This document shows positions 50,929-60,396 of a stretch of 64,000 bases of DNA, one piece after another. The stretch comes from RUG12461 sp045661345 (lineage in GTDB: Bacteria; Bacillota; Clostridia; Lachnospirales; Lachnospiraceae). Position 1 is the first letter of the stretch. Each line of letters starts with the position of its first letter. Position numbers and translations under genes: made by a program. The notes under the pieces are model-generated. The model searched no databases, was not told the origin of the DNA, and saw only the letters and a program-made list of their open reading frames with translations. Location: positions 47,408 through 111,407 of the forward strand of contig JAZRFM010000034.1 in assembly GCA_045661345.1 (NCBI GenBank). Direction: 5' to 3'.

Positions 50929-52915
50929 AGAAAGAAAAGCCTATGAAGCTTTAAAGAGAACCATAGATCATCATATGGAGCTCTATTATAATGAGGATCG
51001 GTCCGAAATCAGCGATTTTGACTATGATGCATTGATGAATCAGCTGAAGGAGACGGAGAGATCCCATCCGGAGTGGATTACGCCGGATTCTCCGACACAG
51101 AAGATCGGGGGGAGCGCAAAAAGAAAAGCAGGGGTTGAAGTCACGCACAGAGTCCCCATGCTGTCGATTCAGGACGTGTTTACGAAGGAGGAGGTCGCAT
51201 CCTGGGTGAAAGACGTCCTTTCCCTGCATCCGGACGCGGTCTTTTCCGTGGAGGAAAAGATTGACGGGCTTTCCATGACACTGCGTTATACCAACGGAGC
51301 CCTTTCTCTTGCGGAAACCAGAGGTGACGGGCTGGTGGGAGAGGATGTGACACTGAACGCGAAGGTGATCCCGGATGTCCCTGCCGGTATCGGCTTCCGT
51401 GATTATGTGGAGCTGCGGGGTGAGGTGTATATGACCCACGCCGCCTTTGATACCTATAACCGCAAAATGGAGGATCTGGGGAAAAAACCGGCGGCCAATC
51501 CGAGAAATCTTGCGGCCGGCACCTTGAGACAGCTGGATCCGGCTGTTACGAAGGAACGGGGACTCAGGATGTTTATCTTTAACGTGCAGGATGCCGAGGG
51601 AGACGCGGCAAACCTGCTGCCGTCTCATTGTGACGGACTTGAAAGCCTCTCTGCCATGGGGATCCCCACCGTCAGACATTTCCGCTGTACAAGTGTATCG
51701 GAGATTCTGGATGCCATCGATCAGATCGGTGAATCCAGAGGAGAGCTTCCCTATGATCTGGACGGGGCAGTCGTGAAAATAGACCAGACAGCATATCGTG
51801 CGGATTTTCCCGCAGGGAGCAAGTATTCCGCCGGTCATATCGCATTCAAATATCCGCCGGAGGAAAAGGAAGTCGTCATAGAAGCCATCGAAGTGGATGT
51901 GGGACGCACCGGGAAACTGACCTTCCGGGGACGTTTTGCGACACCGGTACGCCTGTGCGGCACCAATGTGCAGAGGGCGACCCTCCATAACATTGATTTT
52001 ATTCATGAAAAAAAGATCTCCGAGGGGTGTCATGCCATCTGCAGGAAGCAGGGCGAGATCATCCCCGCCATCGTATCGGTGACCAGTCCGGGAAGGACGG
52101 AATACGAAGCACCGGAGAACTGTCCGGTTTGCCATCATCCCCTGCAGCGGGAAGAGGATACCTGTGATATTTACTGCACAAATCCTTCCTGCCCGGCCCA
52201 GCGGAAGCGGACCCTTTCCTACTTTGTTTCCAAGGACGCCATGGATATCAAAGGCTTTGGCACACGGCTCATCGATGATCTTGTGGATCAGGGGTATCTC
52301 GAAAGTGCGGCCGATTTTTACCACCTTGCCGGGGTCCGCGATGAGCTTGTGGCTTCCGGCATTCTTGGCAGAGAAAAGAATACGGATAAGCTCCTTGCGG
52401 CCATTGAGGCGTCAAAAAAGAACGATGTAGCGCAGGTATTGACGGCGCTGGCGATCCGGAATGTGGGCCGTACCTCCGCAAATGTAATCATGCAGCATTT
52501 TGACACGCTGCTTTCCCTTGCGGATGCGACGGTAGAGGATCTTCTTCTGATACCGGATGTGGGGGAAATCACGGCCCGGGGGATTGTTGCCTTCTTTTCG
52601 GAACCTGAAAACCGCGAAATACTGAACCGGTTATCCGCAGCCGGGGTCAATATGAAAGCGGCGGATAAAAAAACAGGCGATGCTTTATCGGGACTCACCA
52701 TTGTCGTGACAGGAACGCTGCCGACATTGGGACGGAAAGAAGTAACGGAGCTGATTGAGAAAAACGGCGGGAAATGTACCGGATCCGTCAGCAGGAAGAC
52801 GGATTATGTCGTTGCGGGAGACGCTGCGGGCAGTAAGCTTACAAAGGCAAAAGAGCTTCAGATTCCGGTGATCACGGAAGAAGAGCTTCTTGCGATGACA
52901 GGAGGAGCGGGATGA
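50921..52915 (+). CDS. ligA: NAD-dependent DNA ligase
   Basis: A 664-residue replicative DNA ligase of normal size. Adenylation domain with AMP-accepting Lys 113 in VEEKIDG, the Ia domain YYNEDRSEISDFDYDALM, an OB fold, a four-cysteine zinc finger (CPVCHHPL and CDIYCTNPSCPAQ), helix-hairpin-helix repeats (about 500-570) and a C-terminal BRCT domain (about 587-664, LTIVVTGTLPTLGRKEV). It overlaps the pseudouridine synthase gene before it by 8 bases and the zinc-ribbon gene after it by 4. Confidence 0.97.
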   Translation: MDEERKAYEALKRTIDHHMELYYNEDRSEISDFDYDALMNQLKETERSHPEWITPDSPTQKIGGSAKRKAGVEVTHRVPMLSIQDVFTKEEVASWVKDVLSLHPDAVFSVEEKIDGLSMTLRYTNGALSLAETRGDGLVGEDVTLNAKVIPDVPAGIGFRDYVELRGEVYMTHAAFDTYNRKMEDLGKKPAANPRNLAAGTLRQLDPAVTKERGLRMFIFNVQDAEGDAANLLPSHCDGLESLSAMGIPTVRHFRCTSVSEILDAIDQIGESRGELPYDLDGAVVKIDQTAYRADFPAGSKYSAGHIAFKYPPEEKEVVIEAIEVDVGRTGKLTFRGRFATPVRLCGTNVQRATLHNIDFIHEKKISEGCHAICRKQGEIIPAIVSVTSPGRTEYEAPENCPVCHHPLQREEDTCDIYCTNPSCPAQRKRTLSYFVSKDAMDIKGFGTRLIDDLVDQGYLESAADFYHLAGVRDELVASGILGREKNTDKLLAAIEASKKNDVAQVLTALAIRNVGRTSANVIMQHFDTLLSLADATVEDLLLIPDVGEITARGIVAFFSEPENREILNRLSAAGVNMKAADKKTGDALSGLTIVVTGTLPTLGRKEVTELIEKNGGKCTGSVSRKTDYVVAGDAAGSKLTKAKELQIPVITEEELLAMTGGAG

Positions 52916-53550
52916 TTAAACGTGAGAATATGGTGGATTATCATGCTTACATCAGGATCAACGATATTCATGTCAGATGCAGACATGGGAATCTGCAGCT
53001 CTCCATCGATCTGAATAATATATCGGGACGGGCCATTCAGGAAGCAACGTTTCTCCTGCGGGCTGTCAGCGCGGATAAACAGCCCGTGCTGCTGGATCAT
53101 CAGGAAGCACTTACCTTTACGCTGTCCGATATGAAGCTGGAAGCGGCCATGCGGATGTCCACGCCCTTTCAATGCACCGTGCAGGGGGCGCCCACCGGCA
53201 TTGAGATTGAAACGGAGTCGGTGGTGTTTCTGGGCGGCGGACATGGCTTGAAGCAAAGACCCCATAAGAAGCTTTATTTTTATGATGCGCTGGACCCGGA
53301 ACGCCCGAAGGAACGCGAATGTCAGGAGTTGCTGCAGCGGTATTCGGATCGTGCATTATGCTTTGCGGAGAAAAGAAATGACGGGTGGCTGTGCACCTGC
53401 GGACGTCTTAATCGAAATCGAGATGACGTCTGTCTGGAATGCCTTGCCGACCGCAAGGAGCTTTTTACGTATTGTACAAAAGAGGCAGTCAAGGCAAAAA
53501 TCAGGAAGGAACGGGGGCGGTTTCCGTTTTCGTTGAAACATCGAGGCTGA
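52912..53550 (+). CDS. Unknown protein with C-terminal zinc ribbon
   Basis: A 212-residue soluble protein I do not recognise. The N-terminal two thirds look beta-rich (alternating hydrophobic strands such as AYIRINDIHVRCRHGNLQLS and FLLRAVSADKQPVLL). A C-terminal segment, WLCTCGRLNRNRDDVCLECL, carries C-x-C and C-x-x-C pairs 11 residues apart, the spacing of a RanBP2-like or rubredoxin-like zinc ribbon, then a basic tail KAKIRKERGR. Its ATG overlaps the ligA stop as ATGA, so it is translated with DNA ligase. A promoter follows at once. Confidence 0.7.
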   Translation: MIKRENMVDYHAYIRINDIHVRCRHGNLQLSIDLNNISGRAIQEATFLLRAVSADKQPVLLDHQEALTFTLSDMKLEAAMRMSTPFQCTVQGAPTGIEIETESVVFLGGGHGLKQRPHKKLYFYDALDPERPKERECQELLQRYSDRALCFAEKRNDGWLCTCGRLNRNRDDVCLECLADRKELFTYCTKEAVKAKIRKERGRFPFSLKHRG

Positions 53551-53561
53551 TCTGCTATAAT
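53533..53561 (+). promoter_or_regulatory. Promoter of the Asp23-like gene
   Basis: -35 TTGAAA (53533-53538), 17-base spacer, consensus -10 TATAAT (53556-53561), 32 bases before the start codon. The -35 lies inside the end of the zinc-ribbon gene. Confidence 0.9.
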
Positions 53562-53593
53562 GAAAAATCATAGGAAGGTAAGGAGGCCATCAA

Positions 53594-53974
53594 ATGGCAG
53601 AGGATCGAAAAGCAGTCAGGATCAAGGATGGCGAGATGGGAGAGGTGAAGGTCTCCGACGAAGTCATCGCGATTATCGCTGGTCTTGCAGCAACAGAAGT
53701 AGAAGGTGTCAGCTCCATGGCTGGCAATATTACAAACGAACTGGTCAGCAAGCTTGGCATGAAGAATCTATCCAAAGGAGTACGGATTGAGGTGCAGGAT
53801 CACTCGGTTGAGGTATATCTCGCTCTCAATATTTCCTACGGATACAATATTCCTGAGGTCTCTGCCAAGGTGCAGGAACGGGTGAAGTCAGCGGTTGAGA
53901 ATATGACGGGATTAAACATCGCCGTTGTAAACGTCAAAATAGCGACGGTAGACATGGCTTCCGAAAACGACTGA
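53594..53974 (+). CDS. Asp23/Gls24 family protein (YqhY-like)
   Basis: A 126-residue cytoplasmic protein of the Asp23/Gls24 (DUF322) family. The core VKVSDEVIAIIAGLAATEVEGV and the closing NIAVVNVKIATV segments are typical. In Bacillus the homologue yqhY lies before nusB and its loss disturbs acetyl-CoA carboxylase control; here too nusB follows. It has its own strong promoter and is followed by a hairpin, so much of its message is probably monocistronic. Confidence 0.93.
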   Translation: MAEDRKAVRIKDGEMGEVKVSDEVIAIIAGLAATEVEGVSSMAGNITNELVSKLGMKNLSKGVRIEVQDHSVEVYLALNISYGYNIPEVSAKVQERVKSAVENMTGLNIAVVNVKIATVDMASEND

Positions 53975-53990
53975 GAGAGGATTGAAACGG

Positions 53991-54013
53991 GAGGATGTCA
54001 AAATGACATCCTC
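53991..54013 (+). terminator. Hairpin between the Asp23-like gene and nusB
   Basis: A perfect 10-bp stem (53991-54000 with 54004-54013) with an AAA loop, followed by a short T-rich tail. It could act as a partial terminator, letting some transcription through to nusB. Confidence 0.75.
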
Positions 54014-54083
54014 TCTTGTTGCATAAGGAAACACTTGGGAAATTGCATCTTTTGTATCTCCGTGCATGCGGAAAGGGAGGATT

Positions 54084-54494
54084 ATGACAAGACATCAGCT
54101 TCGGGAACAGATCTTTTTACTGCTGTTCCGGGCGGATTTTTATGATGCCGAGGGCTTGCGGGAGCAGGAGACACTGTTTACGGAAAACCTGACAAAGGCC
54201 TCCGAACGGGATCTCATACAGATCAGGGCGAAATATCACGCGATTCTGGAGAAGCTTTCCGAGATCGACGGCGTGATCAATGAACGGACAACCGGGTGGA
54301 AAACCAGCCGTATGGGGAAAGCGGAGCTGACGATTCTCAGGCTGGCGGTCTATGAGCTTCTCTACGATGAAGAGATTCCCACCGGCGTAGCCATCAATGA
54401 AGCGGTAGAGCTGGCCAAGGAATACGGGACGGAGGAAGCGGCTTCCTTTGTAAACGGTGTTCTGGCAAAAATCACGGCAGAGCAGCATGAATAA
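54084..54494 (+). CDS. nusB: Transcription antitermination factor NusB
   Basis: A 136-residue helical protein that works with NusE and other Nus factors to prevent early termination in rRNA operons. The conserved start RHQLREQIFLLLFRADF and the later ILRLAVYELLYDEEIPTGVA and INEAVELAKEYGTEEAASFV are clear. The ATG at 54084 follows GGGAGG; the frame is open further upstream. It overlaps xseA by 8 bases and heads the long rightward operon. Confidence 0.95.
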   Translation: MTRHQLREQIFLLLFRADFYDAEGLREQETLFTENLTKASERDLIQIRAKYHAILEKLSEIDGVINERTTGWKTSRMGKAELTILRLAVYELLYDEEIPTGVAINEAVELAKEYGTEEAASFVNGVLAKITAEQHE

Positions 54495-55707
54495 AAACGT
54501 ATACGGCGTAGGTCAGGTCAATACTTATCTGAAAAATCTGTTTGCGCAGGACTTCCTTCTTCGGCGGATCAGTATCAGGGGGGAGGTTTCCAACGTAAAA
54601 TACCACTCCTCCGGGCATCTGTATTTCACCCTGAAGGATGAAGGCGGCGCACTGTCCGCGGTCATGTTTGCGGGAAGCAGGAGGGGGCTGACCTTTCCCA
54701 TGAAGGACGGTGATCTGGTGGTGGCCACCGGATCCGTAGAGGTCTACGAGCGGGACGGGAAGTATCAGCTTTATGCCAGGCAGATCGAACGGGACGGACA
54801 GGGTGTGCTGTTCGAACGATACGAGAAGCTGAAAAGAGAGCTGGAAGAAATGGGGATGTTTGCCCCGGAATATAAAAAACAGATACCGCGTTATGCAGGA
54901 AGGATCGGTGTCGTCACGGCAGCCACCGGTGCAGCCGTACAGGATATCAAAAACATCAGTGAGCGCCGCAATCCGTATGTACAGGTGATTTTGTGTCCGG
55001 CGAAGGTACAGGGGGAGGGAGCGGCGGAGAGCATCGTCAGAGCCATCAGAATCCTCGACGGGATGCATCTCGATATTCTGATCGTGGGCCGGGGCGGCGG
55101 ATCGATGGAAGACCTCTGGGCCTTTAATGAAGAACCGGTTGTACGCGCGATCTTTGAGTGCGAGACACCGGTTATTTCGGCGGTCGGACATGAGACCGAT
55201 ACCACACTTTCGGATTATGCAGCGGATCTTCGAGCACCCACCCCTTCCGCCGCCGCAGAGATGGCAGTCTTTGATCTCCATACGGCCTTGCAGATGCTGG
55301 AGGAAAACAGACTTTCCATGCAGCGGCTCTTTTCCCGCAAATGTCAGTCAGAAAAGCAGAGAGTGGCGCTACTTGCCATGCGGTTGCAAAAGGCCGGTCC
55401 CAGAGAACGGCTTCGTACCCAGCAGCAACGTCTCAGGGACTGCCGTATGAAGTTGTCCTACAGTGCCAAAGAAATCATGAACCGTACCGAGCAGAGGCTC
55501 CGTGTTCTGGCAGAGAGGATGGACGGTGCGTCTCCCCTTAAGAAAATGGGACAGGGATACGGGTTTATCAGCGACAAAGCGGGAAAAGGGAAACGCAGTA
55601 TCAGAGACTTTACCGTCGGAGAGACGGCGTGGATTCATCTCACAGACGGAAAAGCCGAAGCGAGAGTGCTTCATCTGGAAGAAAAACAGTCACAGGATGA
55701 ATGCTAG
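54487..55707 (+). CDS. xseA: Exonuclease VII large subunit
   Basis: A 406-residue catalytic subunit of exonuclease VII, a metal-independent single-strand DNA exonuclease. An OB-fold domain (about 5-100, VYGVGQVNTYLKNLF and SGHLYFTLKD) is followed by the nuclease core with GVVTAATGAAVQDI, VGRGGGSMEDLW and SAVGHETDTTLSD, and then a long coiled-coil region that binds the small subunits. It overlaps nusB by 8 bases; xseB follows after 15 bases. Confidence 0.97.
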   Translation: MNKNVYGVGQVNTYLKNLFAQDFLLRRISIRGEVSNVKYHSSGHLYFTLKDEGGALSAVMFAGSRRGLTFPMKDGDLVVATGSVEVYERDGKYQLYARQIERDGQGVLFERYEKLKRELEEMGMFAPEYKKQIPRYAGRIGVVTAATGAAVQDIKNISERRNPYVQVILCPAKVQGEGAAESIVRAIRILDGMHLDILIVGRGGGSMEDLWAFNEEPVVRAIFECETPVISAVGHETDTTLSDYAADLRAPTPSAAAEMAVFDLHTALQMLEENRLSMQRLFSRKCQSEKQRVALLAMRLQKAGPRERLRTQQQRLRDCRMKLSYSAKEIMNRTEQRLRVLAERMDGASPLKKMGQGYGFISDKAGKGKRSIRDFTVGETAWIHLTDGKAEARVLHLEEKQSQDEC

Positions 55708-55722
55708 AGTAGAGGAACCAGG

Positions 55723-55947
55723 ATGGGAGAAGAGATAAAAAAAACGGAATCCATCGAGGAGATGCTTTCTGCTATTGAAGAGACGGTAGAAAAACTATCC
55801 CGGGATGACCTCACGCTGGAGGAGGCATTCACGCTCTATGAGGATGGCGTCATACGTGTCAAAGCCTGCCAGAAGGCCATGGAAGACGTGGAAAAAAAGA
55901 TGCAGGTACTGGCAGAAGACGGTGAGTTGGAGGATTTCGGAGAATGA
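55723..55947 (+). CDS. xseB: Exonuclease VII small subunit
   Basis: A 74-residue helical protein with the usual pattern IEEMLSAIEETVEKL followed by LTLEEAFTLYEDGV, which forms the helical hairpin wrapped around the large subunit. Length is normal. The last codons overlap the ispA start as ATGA. AGGATGGGAG context places the ATG at 55723 at an acceptable distance from AGAGGAACCAGG. Confidence 0.95.
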   Translation: MGEEIKKTESIEEMLSAIEETVEKLSRDDLTLEEAFTLYEDGVIRVKACQKAMEDVEKKMQVLAEDGELEDFGE

Positions 55948-56837
55948 ATTTTGAGTTGGCAATGCAAAGCCTGACAAAGGAAACGGAGGGGTTGATCGAA
56001 CGGTATCTTCCCGAGGAGACCGGATTCCAAAAAAAGGTTGTGGAGGCGATGAATTACAGTGTGCGCGCGGGAGGCAAGCGCCTCCGGCCTATCCTGATGC
56101 TCCTTACCTACCGGCTTTTCGGCGGGAACGGCGAGGTGATCGGTCCCTTTATGGCGGGGATCGAAATGATCCACACCTATTCGCTGATCCATGATGATCT
56201 GCCGGCGATGGACAACGATGAGCTCAGACGCGGCAAACCCACGACCCATGTGGCCTACGGAGAGGGGATGGCAATCCTTGCGGGAGACGGTCTCTTAAAC
56301 TATTCCATGGAAACGGTGATAAAGGCGTTTTCCCTGGCACCGCAGGAAGTCAACCGGATTGCGGCCTCCATTGCGCTGTTGTACCGCAAAAGCGGCATTC
56401 ACGGGATGATCGGTGGACAGACGGTGGATATCGAGACCGATATTACGGGAGATGTTTCCCGGGATCAGATCGATTTTATCTATCGCCTGAAAACAGGTGC
56501 CTTGATCGAGGCCTCCATGATGATCGGTGCCATCCTGGCCGGCGCTTCGGATGAAGAGATCGAAACCATCGACACCATCGCCCAGAAGATCGGTCTGGCA
56601 TTTCAGATCAGAGACGATATTCTCGACTGCACATCCACAGCCGAGGAGTTGGGCAAGCCCATCGGCAGTGACGAAAAAAACAAAAAAGCGACCTATGTGA
56701 CCTACGAAGGGGTCAAAAAGTCGGAAGAACATATCGAGTCCCTCTCAAAGGACGCGATTGCAAAGCTCAAGACATGCCGGGGAGATACCCGTTTTCTGGA
56801 AGAGCTGATACAATCCCTCGTATATCGAAAAATGTAG
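55944..56837 (+). CDS. ispA: Polyprenyl (farnesyl/geranylgeranyl) diphosphate synthase
   Basis: A 297-residue short-chain trans-prenyl transferase that condenses isopentenyl diphosphate with allylic diphosphates. The first aspartate-rich motif is DDLPAMDND and the second DDILD, with the GGKRLRPIL and KTGALIEAS motifs between and before. Both isoprenoid genes, ispA and dxs, are consecutive here, as in many Clostridia. It starts inside the xseB stop (ATGA). Confidence 0.96.
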   Translation: MNFELAMQSLTKETEGLIERYLPEETGFQKKVVEAMNYSVRAGGKRLRPILMLLTYRLFGGNGEVIGPFMAGIEMIHTYSLIHDDLPAMDNDELRRGKPTTHVAYGEGMAILAGDGLLNYSMETVIKAFSLAPQEVNRIAASIALLYRKSGIHGMIGGQTVDIETDITGDVSRDQIDFIYRLKTGALIEASMMIGAILAGASDEEIETIDTIAQKIGLAFQIRDDILDCTSTAEELGKPIGSDEKNKKATYVTYEGVKKSEEHIESLSKDAIAKLKTCRGDTRFLEELIQSLVYRKM

Positions 56838-56855
56838 ATAATAAGGCGGAATACT

Positions 56856-58727
56856 GTGATACTTGAAAAGATAAAAAAGGCAAATGATGTCAAAACACTT
56901 CCGAAGGAAGAAATACCGGAGCTCTGCGACGAGATCCGGGAGTTTTTGATCAAAAAGATCTCCGTTACCGGCGGCCATCTCGCATCCAATCTCGGGGTTG
57001 TGGAGCTTACGGTTGCACTCCATCTCGCGTTTGATCCGGAGCTGGACAAGATTATCTGGGATGTGGGCCACCAGTCCTATACACACAAGATCCTGACGGG
57101 ACGCAAGAATAACTTTGACGAGCTCAGAAAGTACGGCGGGATCAGCGGATTTCCGAAACGCAAGGAAAGTGTCTGCGACGCTTTCGACACGGGACACAGC
57201 TCCACCTCGATTTCAGCGGGTCTGGGTTATGCGGCCGCACGGGAGCTCACCGGGGAGGATTACCGTGTCATCACCGTCATCGGAGACGGAGCGCTCACGG
57301 GGGGGATGTCCTATGAGGCGATGAACAACGCCTCTAAATTGAAAAAGAATTTTATCATGATCCTGAATGATAATAAAATGTCCATCTCCGAAAACGTGGG
57401 CGGCATGAGCAGGTATCTGGCACGGGTGCGTACCGCTGGATTCTACCGGGGGTTAAAATCCGGCGTGAAGGATGCCCTCTCGAGTATTCCCGTGTACGGC
57501 GACCGGATCGTGGAACAGATCAGCCGTGCAAAGAACGGGATCAAATCCAACTTTGTTTCCGGTATGTACTTCGAAAACATGGGAATCATCTATCTCGGCC
57601 CTATTGACGGATATGATGTGGACACCATGGTCAGGGTATTTAAAGAGGCGCAGAATATTGACGGTCCGGTACTGATCCATGTCCTGACGAAAAAGGGCAA
57701 GGGCTTCCTGCCGGCAGAGCGCCATCCCGCCAGATTCCACGGGGCGGAACCATTTGACATCGAGACCGGTCTGCCCACCAAACCCCGCACCAAGGCCAAC
57801 TATACGGATGTTTTTTCCACCGTCATGCGGAAAATGGGAGACCGCCATCCCGATGTGGTCGCCATCACGGCAGCCATGGAGGACGGCACCGGACTGAAGC
57901 GGTTTCATAATCTGTTCCCGGATCGTTTTTTTGATGTGGGGATTGCGGAACAGCATGCCGTCACTTTTGCGGCCGGTCTTGCGGCAGCGGGACTGATTCC
58001 CGTTTTTGCAGTCTATTCCTCCTTCCTGCAGAGAGCCTATGATCAGATTATTCATGATGTCTGTATCCAGAATCTCCATGTTGTCTTTGCCATAGACCGT
58101 GCGGGCATCGTGGGAAGCGACGGCGAAACACATCAGGGAATCTTTGATATCTCTTATCTGAATACTGTGCCGAACCTCGTGATGATGGCACCGAAGAACA
58201 AATGGGAATTGTCCGATATGATGAAATACGCTGTGGCCTTTCCGGGACCCATCGCGATCCGCTATCCCCGGGGCACGGCTTACGATGGTCTGGGAGATTT
58301 CAGGGAGGAGATCTGTTACGGAAAGAGCGAGATTCTATACCGGGAATCGGAGATCGCCCTGTTTGCCTACGGCAGTATGGTCAAAACCGCAGAGGCAGTC
58401 AGAGAACGGCTGAAGGAGCTGGGGCATCCCTGTACGCTGATCAATGCGCGGTTTGCCAAACCCTTTGATACAGAATGCATCGCATCCCTGGAGGAGGATC
58501 ATGCGCTGCTGGTGGTTCTGGAGGAAAACGTCCTTTCCGGCGGTCTGGGGGAGCATGTGGTGGAATATGTGGAGGATCACGGACTTTCCCTGAGGGTGAT
58601 GGAAATCGCCATCCCGGATTGCTACGTGGAGCACGGGAATGTTGACATCCTCAGGAAAGAAGTGGGGATCGACGAGGATACCGTCCTCAACCGTATTCGG
58701 ACCGAGTATTTCGGAGAGTCCCTATGA
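56856..58727 (+). CDS. dxs: 1-deoxy-D-xylulose-5-phosphate synthase
   Basis: A 623-residue thiamine-diphosphate enzyme joining pyruvate and glyceraldehyde 3-phosphate in the first step of the MEP isoprenoid pathway. The thiamine site GDGALTGGMSYEAMN, the Lys/His substrate motifs such as GHQSYTHKILTG, and the second-domain DRAGIVGSDGETHQG motif are all present, with a full C-terminal transketolase domain. The start is GTG at 56856 (MILEKIKKAND) with AAGGCGG upstream; no ATG fits better. It overlaps tlyA by 4 bases. Confidence 0.97.
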   Translation: MILEKIKKANDVKTLPKEEIPELCDEIREFLIKKISVTGGHLASNLGVVELTVALHLAFDPELDKIIWDVGHQSYTHKILTGRKNNFDELRKYGGISGFPKRKESVCDAFDTGHSSTSISAGLGYAAARELTGEDYRVITVIGDGALTGGMSYEAMNNASKLKKNFIMILNDNKMSISENVGGMSRYLARVRTAGFYRGLKSGVKDALSSIPVYGDRIVEQISRAKNGIKSNFVSGMYFENMGIIYLGPIDGYDVDTMVRVFKEAQNIDGPVLIHVLTKKGKGFLPAERHPARFHGAEPFDIETGLPTKPRTKANYTDVFSTVMRKMGDRHPDVVAITAAMEDGTGLKRFHNLFPDRFFDVGIAEQHAVTFAAGLAAAGLIPVFAVYSSFLQRAYDQIIHDVCIQNLHVVFAIDRAGIVGSDGETHQGIFDISYLNTVPNLVMMAPKNKWELSDMMKYAVAFPGPIAIRYPRGTAYDGLGDFREEICYGKSEILYRESEIALFAYGSMVKTAEAVRERLKELGHPCTLINARFAKPFDTECIASLEEDHALLVVLEENVLSGGLGEHVVEYVEDHGLSLRVMEIAIPDCYVEHGNVDILRKEVGIDEDTVLNRIRTEYFGESL

Positions 58728-59530
58728 AGAAACGCCTGGATATCCTCCTTGTGGAATCGGCCCTTGCGCCATCCCGGGAAAAAGCCAAAACCATGATCAT
58801 GGAAGGCACCGTGTATGTCAACGGCAACCGGGAGGAAAAAGCGGGAGATCTCTTTGATCCGGAGAAATCCGAGATCACCATTCACGGAAACGCGCTTCCC
58901 TATGTCAGCAGGGGCGGGCTGAAGCTGGAGAAAGCGCTGCATACCTTCCCGATCACCCTTACCGGGGCGGTTTGCATGGATATCGGCGCCTCCACAGGCG
59001 GCTTCACGGACTGTATGCTCCAAAACGGCGCTGCGAAGGTTTACGCCGTGGACGTCGGCTACGGTCAGTTTGCCTGGAAGCTGCGAAATGATCCGAGAGT
59101 GATCTGCATGGAAAAAACGAACATCCGTTATGTGACGAAGGAGGAGGTGCCGGAGCCTCTTGATTTTGCTTCTGCGGATGTCTCCTTTATTTCTCTCACA
59201 AAAGTGCTGCCCGTGGCATTTTCACTGCTGAAAGAGGACGGGGAGATGGTTTGCCTCATCAAGCCCCAGTTTGAAGCCGGGAGAGAAAAGGTAGGAAAGA
59301 AAGGTGTCGTCCGGGATCCGAAGATCCATGAAGAAGTGATCGAAGGGATCCTCGCCTTTGCCAAAGAGACCGGCTTTTTTGTCTGCGGACTTACCGGCAG
59401 TCCCATCAAAGGACCGGAAGGCAATATCGAGTATCTCATCTATTTGAAAAAGGACGCAGCCCTGTCGGAAGAGCTTACGGAATCGATCCCGGAGATCGTC
59501 TTGCTCACACATAAGGAGCACGAAGCATGA
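58724..59530 (+). CDS. tlyA: TlyA-family rRNA 2'-O-methyltransferase
   Basis: A 268-residue S4-FtsJ protein. The S4 RNA-binding domain is at 1-60 (RLDILLVESALAPSREKAK, then GTVYVNGNREEKAG), followed by the methyltransferase domain with CMDIGASTGGFTDCML as the SAM site and DVSFISLTKVLP. TlyA enzymes methylate ribose in 16S and 23S rRNA; some are also described as hemolysins, and only the methyltransferase reading is supported by motifs. It overlaps dxs and nadK, each by 4 bases. Confidence 0.94.
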   Translation: MKKRLDILLVESALAPSREKAKTMIMEGTVYVNGNREEKAGDLFDPEKSEITIHGNALPYVSRGGLKLEKALHTFPITLTGAVCMDIGASTGGFTDCMLQNGAAKVYAVDVGYGQFAWKLRNDPRVICMEKTNIRYVTKEEVPEPLDFASADVSFISLTKVLPVAFSLLKEDGEMVCLIKPQFEAGREKVGKKGVVRDPKIHEEVIEGILAFAKETGFFVCGLTGSPIKGPEGNIEYLIYLKKDAALSEELTESIPEIVLLTHKEHEA

Positions 59531-60387
59531 AGCGTTTCTATCTCATTACAAATGTGTTGAAGGACCCGGAATTTCAACGAACGGAAGGGATTTGCCGATA
59601 CATCCAAAAAAAAGGCGGGACGTGCAGTTTTCTCAGGATGGACGGCAATGAAGAAGACTACCCGCAGGCCTTGAGAGCAGATATCCCCGCAGATACCGAA
59701 TGCATTCTCGTGATCGGCGGCGACGGGACCATGATCAAAGCCGCCAGAGAGACCACGGCACTTCATATTCCGCTCATCGGGCTGAATCTCGGGCATCTCG
59801 GGTATCTTTGCGAACTGGAGCAGGATACGGTTTTTCCCGCCATCGACAGGCTTTTTGAAGACCGGTACGTACAAGAGAACCGGATGATGCTGGAGGGATA
59901 TGTGCTCCGTGACGGAAAAGAACTCCTGAAAGGGGAGGCTCTGAATGATATTGTCATTCATCGGTCCGGATCACTCCGGGTGATCGCCTACCATCTTTCC
60001 GTCAACGGACATCTGCTCGCCCGGTATAATGCGGACGGCATGATCGTTGCCACGCCTACCGGATCCACCGCATACAGCATGTCGGCCGGGGGTCCCATCA
60101 TTGATCCCAGATCCTCCATGATCCTTCTGACCCCGATCAATTCCCATACCTTGAATAATCGCAGTATTGTGCTGGATCCCGATGCGGAGCTGCAGATCAC
60201 GATGCCTTCCATGCATGGAGATCCCTCCACCAGAATTGATCTGAGCTTTGACGGGGGACAGACGGTCACGTTACAGCCTGATGACGCCGTACATATTCGC
60301 AAGTCCGGCGAAAGCACCAGGATCTTAAAACTCAGCCAGCGGAGTTTCCTGGAAATTCTCCAGCGAAAACTGCAGATATACGGATAA
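59527..60387 (+). CDS. nadK: NAD kinase
   Basis: A 286-residue ATP-NAD kinase making NADP. The signature GGDGTMIKAAR near residues 62-72 carries the catalytic Asp, followed by GLNLGHLGYLCE, ALNDIVIHR and the glycine-rich ADGMIVATPTGSTAYSMSAG motif. It is coupled to tlyA by ATGA. In many Clostridia an argR gene separates nadK from recN; here recN follows after 9 bases. Confidence 0.97.
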   Translation: MKRFYLITNVLKDPEFQRTEGICRYIQKKGGTCSFLRMDGNEEDYPQALRADIPADTECILVIGGDGTMIKAARETTALHIPLIGLNLGHLGYLCELEQDTVFPAIDRLFEDRYVQENRMMLEGYVLRDGKELLKGEALNDIVIHRSGSLRVIAYHLSVNGHLLARYNADGMIVATPTGSTAYSMSAGGPIIDPRSSMILLTPINSHTLNNRSIVLDPDAELQITMPSMHGDPSTRIDLSFDGGQTVTLQPDDAVHIRKSGESTRILKLSQRSFLEILQRKLQIYG

Positions 60388-60396
60388 AGGAGAAGC

